Origin: Bacillota bacterium
GTDB taxonomy: Bacteria; Bacillota; Clostridia; Oscillospirales; Oscillospiraceae
Reading direction: 5' to 3'
Length of the DNA stretch: 53,032 bases
Assembly: GCA_029100605.1 (NCBI GenBank)
Contig: JAQXPK010000142.1
Coordinates: 1 to 53,032 of the forward strand
This document shows, piece after piece, positions 11,255-19,978 of the stretch; positions within the stretch are counted from its first letter, which is position 1, and every line of letters starts with the position of its first letter. Both the position numbers and the translations under genes were made by a program. Below the pieces are notes generated by a model. It saw only the letters and a list, made by a program, of their open reading frames with translations. It was not told where the DNA came from and made no database searches.

Positions 11255-12988
11255 ATGAACACTTTTGCTGCGTCACATCGGAAACTGTTGTTGGGGCTTC
11301 AGACTGTGCTGATCCTCATATGGCTGATCAATCTGACCGAAACGGATTCTTACTACAGTGTCTATTTGCTCTGTACCATCGTGGGCGTTTACTGCATGGG
11401 CAGAAATGCACGTGGACGCACCACCCACAGGACAGCAGTCAAGGTCTGGCTTATGCTGTTTTCGGCTCTGTTTTCCTTCGCCGTCATTCTCGCGAATTGG
11501 CAGCTGTTTGTCCCGGTGACACTGCTTTCCGCGGGAAACGCGGCGCTCAGCTTCCTGGGTGGGATGGTCATTGGAATCCATGTGCTGCGGTGTCTGCTGG
11601 ATGGCAGGCAGATTGCCGCTTCCCCTTCCGAGAGAAGGCATCCTGCCCTTGTATTCTTGGTTTGCTTTGGTGTCATCGCCGCAATCGACCTGATATATCT
11701 ATTCTTCGCGGCTTATCCCGGTGTATTGACTCTGGATTCCATTGGCTCCATACGGGAGTTTACCACCGGCGGATATTCCAACGTTCTTCCGTTTTGGTAC
11801 ACCGTAACCGTCCAGCTATTTTATGAGATTGGATTTGCGCTGTTCGGGGAAGCAAACGCGGCAGTTGCCTTTTTCTGCGTCTGGCAGGTTCTGTTTCTGA
11901 CCGCTTCCGTTGCCTATATGCTCGTCACCATGTATCAGGCGGGGACGCCCAAGGGCTACCTCGGTCTTGTCTGCGCAATGTTCGCGCTGCTGCCCTACCA
12001 TGTGGTGTACAGTGTCACGGTTTGGAAGGATGTCCTGTTTGCCTGTGGGGTGTTGCTTTTCACCACGGCGCTTTACCGCCTCCTCCGGGGGATCGGTAAG
12101 CATCGGATTGGAAACGCTGCGATCCTGTTTTTGGGCGGCCTGGGAATGTCTCTTTGGCGGACGAACGGCTGGGTCGCCTTTTTGGCGGCATCGCTGGTCA
12201 TGCTCCCGTTTTTGTGGAAGCGCCATAAGGGAATCATCGGTCTGACGGCGGCTGTGGTCGTGGTGGGCTGGGTTCTGATTAACCCGGTTCTGACTGCCTG
12301 GAACGTCGCCAGTACGGATATGGTCGAGGCGTTCAGCATTCCCCTTCAGCAGATTGCCAGGGTGGTCGCGGATGATAGCTATTTGGCTCCAGAGGAACGG
12401 GAGCTTCTCTCGGAAGCGCTGGATCTGGATGTTGTACATGACAAATACGATCCCAGATTGGCGGATCCCATCAAGTGGGAAGCCTTTCGACGGGACAACC
12501 GGGAGTATGTCCGGGAGCATTTTCTACAGTATGTCAGGCTGTGGCTGCGCCTGGGTCGCCGGTATCCCGGCACGTATCTGAAGGCATGGGTGGAACAGAC
12601 AAAGGGCTATTGGAACGGCGGCTACCGGTACTGGACTTACACCACCGTCGTGGAAGAGAACCCCTATGGAATCACACGGGTGGACTGTGACAACGCCGTC
12701 AAGGACTGCTTTACCGCAGTGTTCCGATTTTTGGACAAGACCGCGGCCTTTCAGCCACTGTACAGCATCGGGCTGCACGTGTGGATCCTGATAAGCTGCT
12801 TTGCGGTTAATACGCTGCGCAAGCGAAAAGAATGGCTGCTTGCGCTGCCGTCTCTCGTGATCATCGCGGGGCTGTGGCTGGGAACGCCGGTCTTTGCAGA
12901 GTTCCGCTACGCGTATCCCATATTTTTGACGCTTCCGCTGATCGTGAGCGCAACGCTTTGGCCTCTGGAAGCTCCAACGGGAGACTGA
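11255..12988 (+). CDS. polytopic membrane protein, DUF6020-like
   Basis: This 577-residue protein has about 10-12 hydrophobic helices. The segment YPGVLTLDSIGSIREF followed by LPFWYTVTVQLFYEIG and VTVWKDVLFACGVLL resembles the DUF6020 family. Those proteins look like membrane glycosyltransferases of the GT-C fold, with an Asp-containing first loop. No catalytic residue can be proved here. A soluble loop (about residues 365-445) precedes the final helices. The start is ATG 11255, with CGAGGA eight bases upstream. It is flanked by a gene on the opposite strand and stands alone. A role in cell-envelope glycan assembly is only inferred. Confidence 0.7.
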   Translation: MNTFAASHRKLLLGLQTVLILIWLINLTETDSYYSVYLLCTIVGVYCMGRNARGRTTHRTAVKVWLMLFSALFSFAVILANWQLFVPVTLLSAGNAALSFLGGMVIGIHVLRCLLDGRQIAASPSERRHPALVFLVCFGVIAAIDLIYLFFAAYPGVLTLDSIGSIREFTTGGYSNVLPFWYTVTVQLFYEIGFALFGEANAAVAFFCVWQVLFLTASVAYMLVTMYQAGTPKGYLGLVCAMFALLPYHVVYSVTVWKDVLFACGVLLFTTALYRLLRGIGKHRIGNAAILFLGGLGMSLWRTNGWVAFLAASLVMLPFLWKRHKGIIGLTAAVVVVGWVLINPVLTAWNVASTDMVEAFSIPLQQIARVVADDSYLAPEERELLSEALDLDVVHDKYDPRLADPIKWEAFRRDNREYVREHFLQYVRLWLRLGRRYPGTYLKAWVEQTKGYWNGGYRYWTYTTVVEENPYGITRVDCDNAVKDCFTAVFRFLDKTAAFQPLYSIGLHVWILISCFAVNTLRKRKEWLLALPSLVIIAGLWLGTPVFAEFRYAYPIFLTLPLIVSATLWPLEAPTGD

Positions 12989-14125
12989 TTATCCAAGCAA
13001 ACCCAGGGTCTGCTTCCATTTCAGCACCCGGGTGACGGAGACGTTGAGGGCATCGAAATCAATGTGGCCTTCCAGTACGGCCTGCAATACGGCCTCATAT
13101 TGGACGGCATAGTCCGTGGCGCACAGCAGATCGTTCCCTGCCTGAACCGCCAGGACAGCGGCTTGCCCTGACCCGTAGCGGTCGGTGATTGCCTGCATGG
13201 AAAGATCATCCGTGAGAATCACGCCGTCGTAGCCCATGGTTTGCCGGAGATACTGATGTACACTGGGGGAGAGGGAAGCGGGGGCTTCTTCGTCCAGGGC
13301 CTGGACAATGGTGTGGCTGACAAGCACCGCGCCGCAGCCCGCCTCCATTCCGGCGGCAAAGGGAATCAGATCGGTTTGCTCCAATTCCTCCAGAGAACGG
13401 CTGTCCACAGCAAGGCCGGTATGGGTATCGGCATTGTTTCCATAGCCCGGGAAGTGCTTCAGGACGCTGCCGATGGAATAGGCGTTCATAACCCTGACCG
13501 TGCCGGAGACAAAATCCGCAGTCGTATCGGCATCCTGTCCTAAGGAGCGCTGATACATAAAGCCGCCGGGATCGGTGGAAATGTCGCATACCGGGCCGAG
13601 ATTGACGTTAATGCCCAGAGACTTTAGCAGCTGGCATTTCTCCTCCTCATTGGTCAGCGCCTGCACCAGACCGCCTGAGGCAAAGGCGTCTCTGGGGGAG
13701 GGGAAGCTCTGGCTGCGGAAAGCGGGATAGCGGCTGATCCGGGTGACGGTGCCGCCCTCCTCGTCTACGGCAAGCAGCAGGGGAGTCTGCGCCGCCTGCT
13801 GATATTCCGAAAGAACCTGCCGGAGAGAATCCGGCGTTTGATTCTCAAAATCCCGGGCAAACAGCACCAGGCCGCCCAGGTGGTATGCGGGAATATCCCG
13901 CAGAGCGGTTCCCGCGTCACAGCGTGCCAAAAACAGCTGCCCCACCCGCTGCTCTATCGTCATGGATTCCAGAAGCTGCTGAATGGGATCGGGGGCCTCG
14001 GTTTCCGTGGGAAGGACGGTCGTGGCGGCGCTTGCGTCTTCCTCCGGTACGGGGATCGACGGCTGGGGAACAGCGGCGCAGCCGGTCAAAAGCAGCGCCA
14101 CCAGAAGAAAACAGATCTGCTTCAT
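12989..14125 (-). CDS. glycoside hydrolase family 3 lipoprotein, NagZ-like beta-N-acetylhexosaminidase
   Basis: This 378-residue protein has a lipoprotein signal (LLVALLLTGC, lipidated Cys near residue 15) and then an acidic Pro/Thr linker. The GH3 TIM barrel follows: AVDEEGGTVTR, KHFPGYG with the D-T-H dyad of NagZ shortly after it, and nucleophile motif VILTDDLSM. It probably removes terminal GlcNAc from peptidoglycan fragments outside the cell. The final His of the usual KHFPGHG is Tyr here. The open frame extends far upstream to 14701, but only the ATG at 14125 has a GAGGTG site and a signal peptide. Confidence 0.9.
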   Translation of the reverse strand: MKQICFLLVALLLTGCAAVPQPSIPVPEEDASAATTVLPTETEAPDPIQQLLESMTIEQRVGQLFLARCDAGTALRDIPAYHLGGLVLFARDFENQTPDSLRQVLSEYQQAAQTPLLLAVDEEGGTVTRISRYPAFRSQSFPSPRDAFASGGLVQALTNEEEKCQLLKSLGINVNLGPVCDISTDPGGFMYQRSLGQDADTTADFVSGTVRVMNAYSIGSVLKHFPGYGNNADTHTGLAVDSRSLEELEQTDLIPFAAGMEAGCGAVLVSHTIVQALDEEAPASLSPSVHQYLRQTMGYDGVILTDDLSMQAITDRYGSGQAAVLAVQAGNDLLCATDYAVQYEAVLQAVLEGHIDFDALNVSVTRVLKWKQTLGLLG

Positions 14126-14170
14126 GATCTCACCTCGGCGGTCATTGTACCACAGCTGTCGGGAAAAGTC

Positions 14171-14199
14171 AAAAAATGCCCTCCGGAAGGAGGGCATTT
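14171..14199 (-). terminator. intrinsic terminator downstream of the 14203-15117 gene
   Basis: TGCCCTCC/GGAGGGCA forms the stem, followed on the minus strand by a TTTTTTGAC tract. It separates this gene from the NagZ-like gene. Confidence 0.8.
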
Positions 14200-14202
14200 C
14201 CG

Positions 14203-15117
14203 TTACAGCAGACGACCGATAAGAAACCAAAGAAGCAACAGAATCACGGCGAGGGGAATGTAGGCCGTCAGCGCGGTGGCGCTGACGCAGATGACAGTCA
14301 GGCCAAATTCTCCCAGCAGGAACACCACGGCGCTGACGATGGCGGTGGTAAACACTGCTTTGCTCAGCTGCTTGCCGATGAAGTTGGAAAAGAAAAAGGT
14401 ATACAAAGCTCCGAAAATGGGATTCACCGCTGTCAGAACAACGCTGAGAATCAGGTTCAGCAAGCCCATCAGCAACGTTGCCGCCAGGATGATCAGCAAA
14501 ACCGTGGGTGCGTAGGTCACCATTACATCCGGCAGATAGGTCTTGAATGCCCAATCCGCCATAATATGGAGCGCCATGGCGAGGATGACCGTCAAGAACC
14601 GGAAGATAAACCAGCTCAGAGCGTTTCTTCCGTGGGGAAGCATCGTGTCCACCAGGTTCACCAGAAACGCCAGAATCACCAGGGACAGAAGTTCGCTGCA
14701 AATGATGGTCAGGGGCGTACCCTGAAAGGGAATCACCAGCAGATGTTCCCCGGCAAATCGGACGAAGGGCAGGGGAGACAGCAGAGCGTCCAGTGACCAG
14801 GGCTTGAAGGTATAGACCACGATGGCGGCGGCGTAGAGGAACAGAATGCCCATCGCCGAGGACAGAGAGTGGTTCAGGCTGGAGCGTCTGCCCAGGAAAA
14901 TCCGACCCATCAACCCCAGAATCAGTGAAGCGGCAGCGAAAAAAAGCATGAACTGGGCGGTGCTGACCAGGTCGATCTCCGTGGGGAGGTAGGAAGAAGC
15001 GTTGGAAATGGCGTTTTCCAGATTTTCAGGAATGGAGTCGGAGGCAGCCGTGAGGGCGCGGACAATTTCTTCGGGGATATGGGACACGAGGGTCGGGAGA
15101 GTTGCGTCTAAATCCAT
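14203..15117 (-). CDS. unknown polytopic membrane protein
   Basis: This 304-residue protein is not a family I recognise. The N-terminal 50 residues are soluble and contain an amphipathic stretch (VRALTAASDSIPENLENAIS). About 6-7 hydrophobic helices follow, including LFFAAASLILGLMGRIFLG, FVNL-like and LAVILLLLWFLIG at the very end. The start codon lies only 28 bp after the rplL terminator hairpin and no clear promoter fits between. Transcription may therefore depend on read-through from rplJL. A hairpin terminator follows. Confidence 0.7.
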   Translation of the reverse strand: MDLDATLPTLVSHIPEEIVRALTAASDSIPENLENAISNASSYLPTEIDLVSTAQFMLFFAAASLILGLMGRIFLGRRSSLNHSLSSAMGILFLYAAAIVVYTFKPWSLDALLSPLPFVRFAGEHLLVIPFQGTPLTIICSELLSLVILAFLVNLVDTMLPHGRNALSWFIFRFLTVILAMALHIMADWAFKTYLPDVMVTYAPTVLLIILAATLLMGLLNLILSVVLTAVNPIFGALYTFFFSNFIGKQLSKAVFTTAIVSAVVFLLGEFGLTVICVSATALTAYIPLAVILLLLWFLIGRLL

Positions 15118-15138
15118 AGAGGAGTCCTTTCCGCGTAG

Positions 15139-15169
15139 AAGAAAGCGGCCGCCAGATAATGGCGGCCGC
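15139..15169 (-). terminator. intrinsic terminator after rplL
   Basis: A perfect 10-bp stem GCGGCCGCCA/TGGCGGCCGC (15145-15169) with a 5-base loop is followed on the minus strand by TTTCTTCT. Confidence 0.88.
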
Positions 15170-15192
15170 AGAGCCTTTGTAATCGAGATACC

Positions 15193-15567
15193 TTACTTGA
15201 TCTCGGCTTCGGCGCCAGCTTCCTTCAGCTCGGCAACCAGCTTCTCGGCATCTTCCTTGGAAATGGCTTCCTTCAGGGTCTTGGGGCAGTTGTCCACCAG
15301 ATCCTTGGCGTCCTTCAGGCCCAGGCCGGTAGCGGCACGGACAACCTTGATAACGCCCAGCTTGGAAGCGCCGGCGGACTTCAGGATGACGTCGAACTCG
15401 GTCTTCTCCTCGACCTCAGCAGCGGCGGCAGCAGCGGGAGCGGCAACAGCGGCGGCAGCGGCGGTAACGCCGAAGGTCTCCTCCAGAGCGTGAACCAGCT
15501 CGGACAGCTCCAGAACGGTCAGTTCCTTAACCTGCTCAACCAGAGCAGTGACTTTTTCACTAGCCAT
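15193..15567 (-). CDS. rplL: 50S ribosomal protein L7/L12
   Basis: This 124-residue stalk protein recruits translation factors to the ribosome. It shows the N-terminal dimerisation helix ([19 protein letters not shown]), the Ala-rich hinge (about residues 35-52) and the C-terminal domain with [12 protein letters not shown]. It follows rplJ by 52 bp with a strong AGGAGG site. A terminator closes the transcript. No rpoB follows within the window, unlike the order in many bacteria. Confidence 0.98.
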   Translation of the reverse strand: MASEKVTALVEQVKELTVLELSELVHALEETFGVTAAAAAVAAPAAAAAAEVEEKTEFDVILKSAGASKLGVIKVVRAATGLGLKDAKDLVDNCPKTLKEAISKEDAEKLVAELKEAGAEAEIK

Positions 15568-15619
15568 GATAATTTTCCTCCTAAAAATGTGTAGTTAAAT
15601 GTTGAATGTTACGCGGGGA

Positions 15620-16144
15620 TCAGGCTTCCGCTTCGGCGGGAGCGCCGCCTTCCTTTGCGATCCGGATCTGATCCAGGACAAAGGCCAGGCTGGAGATGGG
15701 AGCCAGGAAGGTACCCAGGACAGAAGCGACCAGAGCGTTCTTGCTGGGCAGCTCGCCGAAGCTGTTGAGCTGGTCGGCGGAAAGCACGGAGCCTTCCACA
15801 ATGCCGCCCTTAATGGTCAGGGTCTTCAGCTTGTTCTTCTTGGCAAAGTCGCAGACGATGCGGGCAGGGGCGATGGGGTCGCCGGTGGTGGAAGCCATGG
15901 CGGTGGTGCCGTTCAGAACCTCAGAGAAATCGTAGCCAGCATTCTTAGTGGCGAAATTGGTCAGAGTGTTCTTGACGACGGCGTACTCGACACCGGCCTC
16001 ACGGAACTGCTTACGCAGCTCGGTATCCTGAGCGACCGTGATACCCTTGTAGTCAACAAAGACGACGGAAGTGGCTTCCTTCACCTTGCCGGTCAGGGCG
16101 TCGACAACGGCCTTCTTGCTCTCAAGAACCTTTGCGTTGGGCAT
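15620..16144 (-). CDS. rplJ: 50S ribosomal protein L10
   Basis: This 174-residue protein anchors L7/L12 dimers to 23S rRNA. The N-terminus (AKVLESKKAVVDALTGKVKEA) and FVDYKGITVAQ are typical. The Ala/Pro/Glu-rich tail is the L12-binding end. The start ATG at 16144 has a perfect GGAGGTG site inside the end of the L10 leader. In other bacteria the L10(L12)4 complex binds this leader and represses the operon. Confidence 0.98.
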   Translation of the reverse strand: MPNAKVLESKKAVVDALTGKVKEATSVVFVDYKGITVAQDTELRKQFREAGVEYAVVKNTLTNFATKNAGYDFSEVLNGTTAMASTTGDPIAPARIVCDFAKKNKLKTLTIKGGIVEGSVLSADQLNSFGELPSKNALVASVLGTFLAPISSLAFVLDQIRIAKEGGAPAEAEA

Positions 16145-16270
16145 AATTTTCACCTCCGAAAATAAAAAGGTCTCTCTGCCATAAGACAGAAAGACACGCA
16201 GAAAATACCTATTCAGCGCACCTCGGCAGGACTTACGGACTGCTCCACCTGCTGTCTTTGGCAACTGCTA
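16145..16270 (-). promoter_or_regulatory. ribosomal L10 leader (autoregulatory), functional copy
   Basis: The conserved structured leader lies directly upstream of rplJ. It contains the L10-binding region (16221-16264), which is identical over 44 bases to a second copy at 17825-17868. It is preceded by its own promoter. The family match (rplJ leader) is by position and recognisable sequence; no covariance search was run. Confidence 0.88.
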
Positions 16271-16271
16271 C

Positions 16272-16300
16272 ATGATAACAAAATGTGGATCATTTGTCAA
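16272..16300 (-). promoter_or_regulatory. promoter of rplJ-rplL
   Basis: On the minus strand TTGACA (16300-16295) and TATCAT (16277-16272) are spaced 17 bp, just ahead of the L10 leader. Confidence 0.8.
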
Positions 16301-16350
16301 GCACTTTTTTGAAAGAATACCGGGAATTTTTAGAAAAATGGAAAATTGAT

Positions 16351-17670
16351 CTACTCCAGTTTGAAATAGTAAAATTCTGTGGACGATGCAGAAGCTAAGA
16401 CGACTTCATTTTGATTTGTAAAGTCCATTGAAGCCAAAAGACTTTTTTCAGGATGTTCTACTGTAATATCTCGAAAGGTTTTCGAATCGGCATCAAAAAC
16501 AATATACCTATTTTCATCTTCTGTTGAACTGATGAGCATTCCAAACTTTCTGCCATCGCGACTGAAGTCACAACTGTCTGCGTCAATCGCCAACTTTTGC
16601 GGGACATCTATGTGCGTATCTATCTCGGTTTGAAAGTCGAACATATGCAGTTCATTAGATTCATTTCGGTATAAAACGAAAGAGCTGCCTCGCTGTCTCT
16701 GCCTTCCACTAATGCCGTTCACAAATTCCACATGAGCGGCATTGAGCACATAAGCGGTGTCCCATGTATCAATACTAATTTTCCAAAAGTTCCCACTGGA
16801 ATCCCAACAGACGATTTTATCAGGAAGTAAAATGCAGTCTAGAACCTGTTTGCCTGAAACTGCATCCAGATCAATAACCCTATTTTCTGAGACGTCAAAA
16901 AAGAAAAATTTTCTATCTGCTCTCTGGGCAGGGAAGCTATTACCGTCCGCGGTAACTACCGTGTGAATCTCATCTGATAGCACGTCCTTTAGAGTTTCCT
17001 GCTCTATTCCAGCCAAAAAATCTGTTAATTCTTCTGTCTCCAAGTTTAGTAACATTGGATAATGGAGAAAATTTCCGTCCGGCTGTCGAATATTGAAGCC
17101 AAGCAAAATCCTATCCGGCCCACGGCTCGTATCGTGAAATAATCTTAGAAAGCTATCAGTTGGTTGGCGTACTTCATCACAATGAGTGATTTCTACTTGT
17201 CCATTGTAGGCAGCGTAATCGAACGCAACATGAATGGAACTACTGTAAATTGTGAAATCACTGGAAAAAGAATTCGTTTCCCATTGAATCAGTTGACTGC
17301 CGTCCAGCGAATATACGGCATAGTTGCTGCCTTGCTGCATTCCTATCGGATCAGTACAAACAAGATATGCATCTTTATCCGCCAAGTATGTGCCACTAGC
17401 TGGAAGATGTACAGACCTCGCGTCTGAAAGCGCATATGAAGTGCCATTAGGAACGATGCTCTCTCCTACATCTTTTTCAAAAGATGCTGTTACCTCTTGG
17501 CAAAGTGACGGCATGCGAGACAGTGATGAAACCAGGTTTTCTGTGATAACACTGCCCCTTTCCTCCTCATCAGACCTTGGGCATAGAAACATAATCCCTA
17601 TTACTGCAAAAGCTGTAATTGCAAGGAAAAATACCATTAAAGCAAATAGTCCATTTTTCCTTTCTTTCAT
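16351..17670 (-). CDS. unknown membrane-anchored protein, probable beta-propeller, inserted between rplA and rplJ
   Basis: This 439-residue protein has one N-terminal membrane helix (about residues 7-29, LFALMVFFLAITAFAVIGIMF) and an extracytoplasmic part. That part is rich in short beta repeats with the pattern aromatic-D-x-x-S/T-G (IVCWDSSGNFWKIS, FVLYRNESNELHMFDF, YIVFDADSKTFRDI). This suggests a WD/YncE-like propeller, but I cannot name a family. Base composition is clearly AT-richer than the ribosomal genes on both sides, which suggests acquisition. It starts at ATG 17670 after GGAGG. Upstream is a second copy of the rplJ promoter and L10 leader. The leftover rplJ start codon (17748) is in frame with this gene, so a 26-residue N-terminal extension is possible, but its Shine-Dalgarno has decayed from GGAGGT to GGGGTT. 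No terminator is evident. Confidence 0.8.
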   Translation of the reverse strand: MKERKNGLFALMVFFLAITAFAVIGIMFLCPRSDEEERGSVITENLVSSLSRMPSLCQEVTASFEKDVGESIVPNGTSYALSDARSVHLPASGTYLADKDAYLVCTDPIGMQQGSNYAVYSLDGSQLIQWETNSFSSDFTIYSSSIHVAFDYAAYNGQVEITHCDEVRQPTDSFLRLFHDTSRGPDRILLGFNIRQPDGNFLHYPMLLNLETEELTDFLAGIEQETLKDVLSDEIHTVVTADGNSFPAQRADRKFFFFDVSENRVIDLDAVSGKQVLDCILLPDKIVCWDSSGNFWKISIDTWDTAYVLNAAHVEFVNGISGRQRQRGSSFVLYRNESNELHMFDFQTEIDTHIDVPQKLAIDADSCDFSRDGRKFGMLISSTEDENRYIVFDADSKTFRDITVEHPEKSLLASMDFTNQNEVVLASASSTEFYYFKLE

Positions 17671-17748
17671 TGTATTTACCTCCCCAAAGCCAAGTTTGTC
17701 TGTACTACTATTGCACACTTTCCGTGAATGGAAAGGGCGCATGGGCAT

Positions 17749-17875
17749 AATTTTCAACCCCGAAAATAAAAAGGTCTTTCTGCCACAAGACAGAAAGACA
17801 CGCAGAAAATTCCTCTTCAGTGAACCTCGGCAGGACTTACGGACTGCTCCACCTGCTGTCTTTGGCAAGTTCTAT
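17749..17875 (-). promoter_or_regulatory. duplicate ribosomal L10 leader upstream of the inserted gene
   Basis: This region is about 92% identical over about 125 bases to the leader at 16145-16270, with the L10-binding block perfectly kept (17825-17868). The copy continues through the first two codons of rplJ (ATG CCC, 17748-17743) and then stops matching. Confidence 0.85.
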
Positions 17876-17904
17876 ATGGTAGCAGATGTTTTACTTGTTG
17901 TCAA
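17876..17904 (-). promoter_or_regulatory. promoter of the duplicated leader
   Basis: On the minus strand TTGACA (17904-17899) and TACCAT (17881-17876) are spaced 17 bp. This is the same layout as the rplJ promoter, with a slightly weaker -10. Confidence 0.7.
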
Positions 17905-18024
17905 GTATTTTTTATAGAAAAATGCGCGGAAAGTATCGTTCGGCGCGCTAACCCCGGATACCACAGACAAAGGCTTCCCCTGGGGGACGCTGGCTCCGAA
18001 AATCGAAACGTTCCGGCAAATTCG

Positions 18025-18090
18025 TACCCGGGCACACCTCATCCGTCTCGCCTTGCGGCGAGCCACCTTCCCCCAAGGGGAAGGCTTTGC
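18025..18090. repeat. small dispersed-type palindromic repeat
   Basis: A CTCGCC-TTGCGG-CGAG hairpin is followed by CCTTCCCC-CAAG-GGGAAGG, two consecutive hairpins with no coding role. The form resembles a short repeat that I recall as frequent in gut clostridia. Only one copy is in this window, so the repeat status is from memory. Confidence 0.4.
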
Positions 18091-18098
18091 TGCACAAA

Positions 18099-18123
18099 AC
18101 CCCGGATGCGAACGCATCCGGGG
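18099..18123 (-). terminator. terminator hairpin after rplA
   Basis: CCCCGGATGCG/CGCATCCGGGG forms a perfect stem 17 bp beyond the rplA stop. The trailing tract is not very T-rich. Confidence 0.6.
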
Positions 18124-18140
18124 AAATTTGGTATCTTGAC

Positions 18141-18833
18141 TTACAGATACTTGGCAGTGGAAACCTTCACGCCGGGGCCCATGGTGGAAACCACAGTGCA
18201 GGACTTGATATACTGACCCTTGGCAGCGGCGGGCTTGGCCTTCACAACAGCCTTCAGCAGGGTGTCCATGTTCTCAGCCAGCTTCTCGGGGCCGAAGGAA
18301 ACCTTGCCGATGGGGCAGTGGATGATGTTGGTCTTGTCCAGCCGGTACTCGACCTTACCGGCTTTGATCTCCTTGACGGCGGCAGCCACATTGGGGGTCA
18401 CAGTGCCGGCCTTGGGGGAGGGCATCAGGCCCTTGGGGCCCAGAACCTTACCAAGACGACCAACAATGCCCATCATGTCGGGGGAAGCGACGACCACGTC
18501 AAAGTCAAACCAGTTTTCCTTGGTGATCTTCTCAACCAGGTCCATGCCGCCCACATAGTCAGCGCCGGCAGCCTTGGCCTCGTCGGCCTTGGCGTCCTTG
18601 GCGAAGACCAGCACCCGACGGGTCTTGCCGGTGCCGTTGGGCAGAACCACGGCGCCGCGCACCTGCTGGTCGGCGTGACGGGAGTCAACACCCAGCTTGA
18701 TGTGCAGCTCCACGGTCTCGTCGAACTTGGCGGAAGCGCCCTTCACAACCAGACCCAGCGCTTCGGCGGGGTCATACTGAACAGAGCGGTCGATCAGTTT
18801 CGCGCTCTGCTGATACTTTTTACCTCTAAACAA
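18141..18833 (-). CDS. rplA: 50S ribosomal protein L1
   Basis: This 230-residue protein forms the L1 stalk that helps release tRNA from the E site. It shows the N-terminus [19 protein letters not shown], the central [15 protein letters not shown] loop and the C-terminal [13 protein letters not shown]. Homology fixes the start at a TTG (18833), with GGAGG nine bases upstream. Upstream in-frame ATGs would add residues not seen in the family. It is co-transcribed with rplK. Confidence 0.96.
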   Translation of the reverse strand: MFRGKKYQQSAKLIDRSVQYDPAEALGLVVKGASAKFDETVELHIKLGVDSRHADQQVRGAVVLPNGTGKTRRVLVFAKDAKADEAKAAGADYVGGMDLVEKITKENWFDFDVVVASPDMMGIVGRLGKVLGPKGLMPSPKAGTVTPNVAAAVKEIKAGKVEYRLDKTNIIHCPIGKVSFGPEKLAENMDTLLKAVVKAKPAAAKGQYIKSCTVVSTMGPGVKVSTAKYL

Positions 18834-18905
18834 TGTATTTATCCTCCTTATCGTGGTGATGCGGAATAATCCTCCCACATTTCCGGTTACCCGGATCAGC
18901 AAATA

Positions 18906-19331
18906 TCAATCGACGACGGTAACGCCCATGGAACGGCAGGTACCGGCAACCTGGCTTTCGGCCGCCTCCAGAGTGGGGCAGTTCAGGTCAGGCATCTTGG
19001 TCTTGGCGATTTCGGCGATCTGAGCCTTGGTGATGGTGCCAACCTTGGTCTTGTTGGGAACGCCGGAACCCTTGTCCAGACCGATGGCCTTCATGATCAG
19101 CATGGGGGTCGGAGGAGTCTTGGTGATGAAGGTAAAGCTGCGGTCAGCGTAAACGGTGATAACGACAGGAATCTTGTAGCCCTCCATGTCCTTGGTGCGG
19201 GCGTTGAATTCCTTGATGAACGCGGCGATGTTGACGCCGTGCTGACCCAGAGCAGGGCCGACAGGGGGAGAAGCGGTTGCCTTAGCGGCGTTGATCTGCA
19301 GTTTGATAATGCCAGTGACTTTCTGTGCCAT
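18906..19331 (-). CDS. rplK: 50S ribosomal protein L11
   Basis: This 141-residue protein of the GTPase-associated centre shows the family segments [25 protein letters not shown] (about residues 10-30), [20 protein letters not shown] and [24 protein letters not shown] at the end. The start MAQKVTG at 19331 has GGAGGTG upstream. It lies between nusG and rplA, the conserved order. Confidence 0.98.
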   Translation of the reverse strand: MAQKVTGIIKLQINAAKATASPPVGPALGQHGVNIAAFIKEFNARTKDMEGYKIPVVITVYADRSFTFITKTPPTPMLIMKAIGLDKGSGVPNKTKVGTITKAQIAEIAKTKMPDLNCPTLEAAESQVAGTCRSMGVTVVD

Positions 19332-19436
19332 AATAAGCACCTCCTGAATAAAATGTGGTAATATGCGTTTCGCGCATTTCTTTCGGGGCGGTCAACGCCC
19401 CTCCCACGTGACCATCGAAAAATCGATCCGATGCGT

Positions 19437-19967
19437 TTACTGGGATACGACCTCCACCTGATCGAGCTCAAACTCGACGGAGGTCTCGCGGCCGAACATG
19501 GATACGATCACGTTCACCGCGTTCTTATCGATATCCACACTTTCCACCGTACCGGTGAAGGAAGACAGGGGACCGTCCAGGATCCGGACGGTATCGCCGA
19601 CTGCGTAGTTCACGATAATTTCCTTCTTTTCCACGCCCATGGCGTAGACTTCCTCGTCGGTAAGGGGGGTGGGATCGTTGCTGGAAGTCCCCACGAAGCC
19701 GGTTACTCCGCGGATGTTCCGGATGACGTGCCAGGTGTCGTCACTATAAACCATCTTCACCAGCACATAGCCTGGATATACCTTGCGGTCGTAGGTCTTG
19801 CTGGCGCCGGACTCGGTGATCTCGGTGACCGTCTCCAGGGGAATGGAGGTGGCGAGAATCTGATCCTGCAATGAGCGGGACTCCACGGTCTTCTCAATGG
19901 TGGCCTTTACAGTGTTTTCATAACCGGAGTAGGTATGCACAACATACCATTTTGCAGTCTCTGCCAT
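19437..19967 (-). CDS. nusG: transcription termination/antitermination protein NusG
   Basis: This 176-residue protein has an N-terminal NGN domain (WYVVHTYSGYENTVKATIEK, then YPGYVLVKMVYSDDTWHVIRN) that binds RNA polymerase. The C-terminal KOW domain (VGDTVRILDGPLSSFTGTVESVD) follows. It starts 11 bp after secE, as in the standard secE-nusG pair. Confidence 0.97.
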   Translation of the reverse strand: MAETAKWYVVHTYSGYENTVKATIEKTVESRSLQDQILATSIPLETVTEITESGASKTYDRKVYPGYVLVKMVYSDDTWHVIRNIRGVTGFVGTSSNDPTPLTDEEVYAMGVEKKEIIVNYAVGDTVRILDGPLSSFTGTVESVDIDKNAVNVIVSMFGRETSVEFELDQVEVVSQ

Positions 19968-19978
19968 AACTTCGCACC

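Noticed and set aside
14126-14701. N-terminal extension of the NagZ-like frame
   Set aside because: The extension runs through a terminator and antisense to the membrane protein. The signal peptide and GAGGTG site mark ATG 14125 as the start.
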